Origin: Thiotrichaceae bacterium
GTDB lineage: Bacteria > Pseudomonadota > Gammaproteobacteria > Thiotrichales > Thiotrichaceae
Direction of reading: 5' to 3'
Assembly (NCBI GenBank): GCA_027024625.1
Contig: JALVRY010000091.1
Span: 1 to 6,721, forward strand
DNA length: 6,721 bases
The translations under genes were made by a program, and so were the position numbers. A model generated the notes under the pieces. That model was not told the origin of the DNA. It ran no database searches and worked only from the letters and a program-made list of their open reading frames with translations. This document shows positions 5,157-6,721 of the stretch, piece by piece; the stretch's first letter is position 1; every line of letters begins with the position of its first letter.

Positions 5157-5387
5157 ATGTCTAAAGGGCACACATTACAAGAACCCTTCCTAAATGCACT
5201 TAGAAAAGAGCGTATCCCTGTTTCGATTTACCTCGTAAATGGAATTAAATTACAAGGACAAGTCGAATCATTTGATCAGTTTGTTATTTTATTGGGCAAT
5301 ACAGTTAGTCAGTTAGTTTATAAGCACGCTGTGTCTACTATTGTGCCATCACGTCCAATTAAACTAAATATTGCTGAACAAGAGTAA
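5157..5387 (+). CDS. hfq: RNA chaperone Hfq, short form
   Basis: Hfq is a hexameric Sm-like protein that pairs sRNAs with mRNAs and binds A-rich and U-rich RNA. The 76 residues cover the Sm core with Sm1 around [20 protein letters not shown] (22-41) and Sm2 around [10 protein letters not shown] (55-64). Distal-face residues (Y25, G29, I30, K31, L32, Q33) and proximal uridine-site residues (Q8, Q41, F42, K56, H57) are kept. The rim patch reads R16-K17-E18-R19, and position 47, Lys in E. coli, is Gly here. The tail after residue 66 is only about 10 residues (KLNIAEQE end) against about 36 in E. coli. ATG 5157 is fixed by GGAG at 5145-5148 and by homology; the in-frame upstream TTG at 5061 would add 32 foreign residues. 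hflX follows after 5 bp. The unusually long upstream gap holds several candidate control elements. Confidence 0.98.
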   Translation: MSKGHTLQEPFLNALRKERIPVSIYLVNGIKLQGQVESFDQFVILLGNTVSQLVYKHAVSTIVPSRPIKLNIAEQE

Positions 5388-5392
5388 CATTC

Positions 5393-6712
5393 TTGGAGTT
5401 GTTTGAACGCCCTAAGCATGGCGAATCTGCTGTGTTGGTTCAGATCAAGTTTACTGGTCTGAACAAAGATTCAAATATTACTCAAGATGAAAAGGAATTC
5501 ATCGAGCTAGTCCATTCCGCAGGAGCAACAGATGTTGCTTTTATTACTGGTTCACGGCAAAGCCCAGATTCACGCCTCTTTGTGGGTCGGGGTAAAGCTG
5601 AAGAAATTCATCAACAAGTTTCCCTACATGATGCTGATGTGGTCATATTCGATCACTCGCTTTCGCCTGCTCAAGAAAGAAATTTAGAAAAAGAATTACA
5701 GTGTCGTGTTCTTGATCGAACAGGGCTTATCTTGGATATATTTGCACAACGTGCTCGTTCGCATGAAGGTAAGTTGCAGGTTGAGTTAGCTCAATTGAAG
5801 CATATGTCTACTCGGTTAATTCGGGGTTGGACTCACTTGGAGCGTCAGAAGGGTGGCATAGGTTTACGTGGTCCTGGTGAAACGCAGCTAGAGACAGATC
5901 GTCGCTTGCTGAATATCCGAATCAAGCAGATTAACAAACGCTTAGAGAAAGTGAAAAATCAGCGTGAGCAAGGAAGGCAATCACGCAAAAAAGCAGATAT
6001 ACCGACAGTATCACTCGTAGGTTACACCAATGCAGGAAAATCAACACTTTTTAATCAGATTACACAATCTGATGTTTATGCCGCGGATCAACTTTTTGCA
6101 ACATTAGATCCAACACTTCGCCGTTTAGATCTACCTAATCAACAAGCGATTATTCTTGCTGATACCGTTGGCTTTATCCGCCATCTTCCGCATGATTTAG
6201 TTGCTGCATTTCGTTCAACCCTGCAAGAAACCATTGAAGCAGATTTATTGTTACATGTTATTGATGCTAGTGATGATCAGCGTGACCTTTACCGCGAGCA
6301 AGTTCATGAAGTGCTACGAGAAATAGGAGCAGATGATGTTCCTCAAATTGAAGTGATGAATAAGATTGATCTACTGGATCAATCCCCGCGTGTTGTAGAT
6401 AAGCATGATGCAGTACCAACACGTATTTATTTATCGGCACAAAATAATTTAGGTTTAGAATTACTACAGGAAGAGCTGAGTAAACTCTTTGCTGATAAAT
6501 TGTTTGATGGTGTATTGCGAATTCCACCTAAATTCGGAAAAGTTCGAGCGATTCTTTATCAAGAAAAAGCAATTACCAGTGAAAGTATTTCTGAAAAAGG
6601 CGAATTTTTGCTTGATACAAAAATACAAAAAAATCAGTTAAGACGTTTGTTAAGTGAAGAGGGACTAACATTAGAAGAGCTTGAATTTACAGCAGAATCA
6701 TTACACAAGTAA
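5393..6712 (+). CDS. hflX: ribosome-associated GTPase HflX
   Basis: HflX is a translational GTPase that binds the 50S subunit near the E-site and splits stalled 70S ribosomes, notably in heat stress. The 439-residue protein has an N-terminal nucleotide-binding-like domain with FVGRGKAEEI (63-72), FDHSLSPAQERNLE (86-99) and DRTGLILDIFAQRA (108-121), then the family hallmark around GIGLRGPGETQLETDRR (155-171), a helical linker, and the G domain: P-loop GYTNAGKS (210-217), Thr239-region DPTLRR (239-244), DTVGF (257-261), NKID (323-326) and SAQ (348-350). The C-terminal domain follows to the end. No ATG fits: the frame is closed by TGA at 5375-5377, and only TTG 5393 or TTG 5399 is available. TTG 5393 is preferred, with AAGAG at 5380-5384 as ribosome-binding site; TTG 5399 would align with E. 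coli MFDRYDAG but has GGAG directly abutting it. The 5-bp distance from the hfq stop implies coupling. hflK/hflC may follow beyond the window. Confidence 0.97.
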   Translation: MELFERPKHGESAVLVQIKFTGLNKDSNITQDEKEFIELVHSAGATDVAFITGSRQSPDSRLFVGRGKAEEIHQQVSLHDADVVIFDHSLSPAQERNLEKELQCRVLDRTGLILDIFAQRARSHEGKLQVELAQLKHMSTRLIRGWTHLERQKGGIGLRGPGETQLETDRRLLNIRIKQINKRLEKVKNQREQGRQSRKKADIPTVSLVGYTNAGKSTLFNQITQSDVYAADQLFATLDPTLRRLDLPNQQAIILADTVGFIRHLPHDLVAAFRSTLQETIEADLLLHVIDASDDQRDLYREQVHEVLREIGADDVPQIEVMNKIDLLDQSPRVVDKHDAVPTRIYLSAQNNLGLELLQEELSKLFADKLFDGVLRIPPKFGKVRAILYQEKAITSESISEKGEFLLDTKIQKNQLRRLLSEEGLTLEELEFTAESLHK

Positions 6713-6721
6713 TTAAGTAGG

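Noticed and set aside
6267..6527. 86-codon antisense open frame inside hflX
   Set aside because: It lies opposite the conserved G domain of HflX and has a His/Leu-rich translation typical of antisense shadow frames.

Overview
The window carries the gene string mutL - miaA - hfq - hflX, all on the + strand. This is the classic order of the gammaproteobacterial mutL/hfq superoperon, so the source is very probably an AT-rich gammaproteobacterium. I cannot name the genus. The copy of amiB that often precedes mutL is absent. Its place is taken by a complete NnrS-family gene (nitric-oxide stress, heme/copper membrane protein), which suggests a bacterium that meets NO or denitrification intermediates.

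Layout. Bases 1-293 hold the 3' end of an unidentified gene whose reading frame appears to break near its end. Bases 294-433 are a short intergenic stretch with an imperfect FNR/DNR-type box placed suitably for nnrS. nnrS occupies 434-1639. The 188-bp gap before mutL contains a 96-bp hairpin flanked by CTAG on both sides, which looks like a non-autonomous IS5-type miniature element ending 22 bp before mutL. mutL (1828-3672) and miaA (3674-4636) are one base apart, and the miaA ribosome-binding site lies inside mutL.

The 520-bp gap 4637-5156 between miaA and hfq is the most unusual part. It has no convincing gene but is full of inverted repeats: a 9-bp stem-loop, a terminator-like hairpin, a candidate promoter overlapped by a 23-bp dyad, a small nested hairpin, a 164-bp long imperfect palindrome (4932-5095), and then a candidate sigma-32 heat-shock promoter immediately before hfq. 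hfq (5157-5387) is followed after 5 bp by hflX (5393-6712), which must start at a TTG codon. The window ends 9 bp after hflX; hflK/hflC would be the expected next genes.

Working together: MutL coordinates mismatch repair and here carries its own endonuclease motif, so a MutH-independent system is likely. MiaA modifies A37 of tRNAs reading UNN codons. Hfq is the sRNA chaperone, in a short form. HflX is a ribosome-splitting GTPase active in stress. The miaA-hfq gap suggests that hfq-hflX has its own transcription, separated from mutL-miaA by a terminator and governed by structured leader RNA and possibly heat shock.
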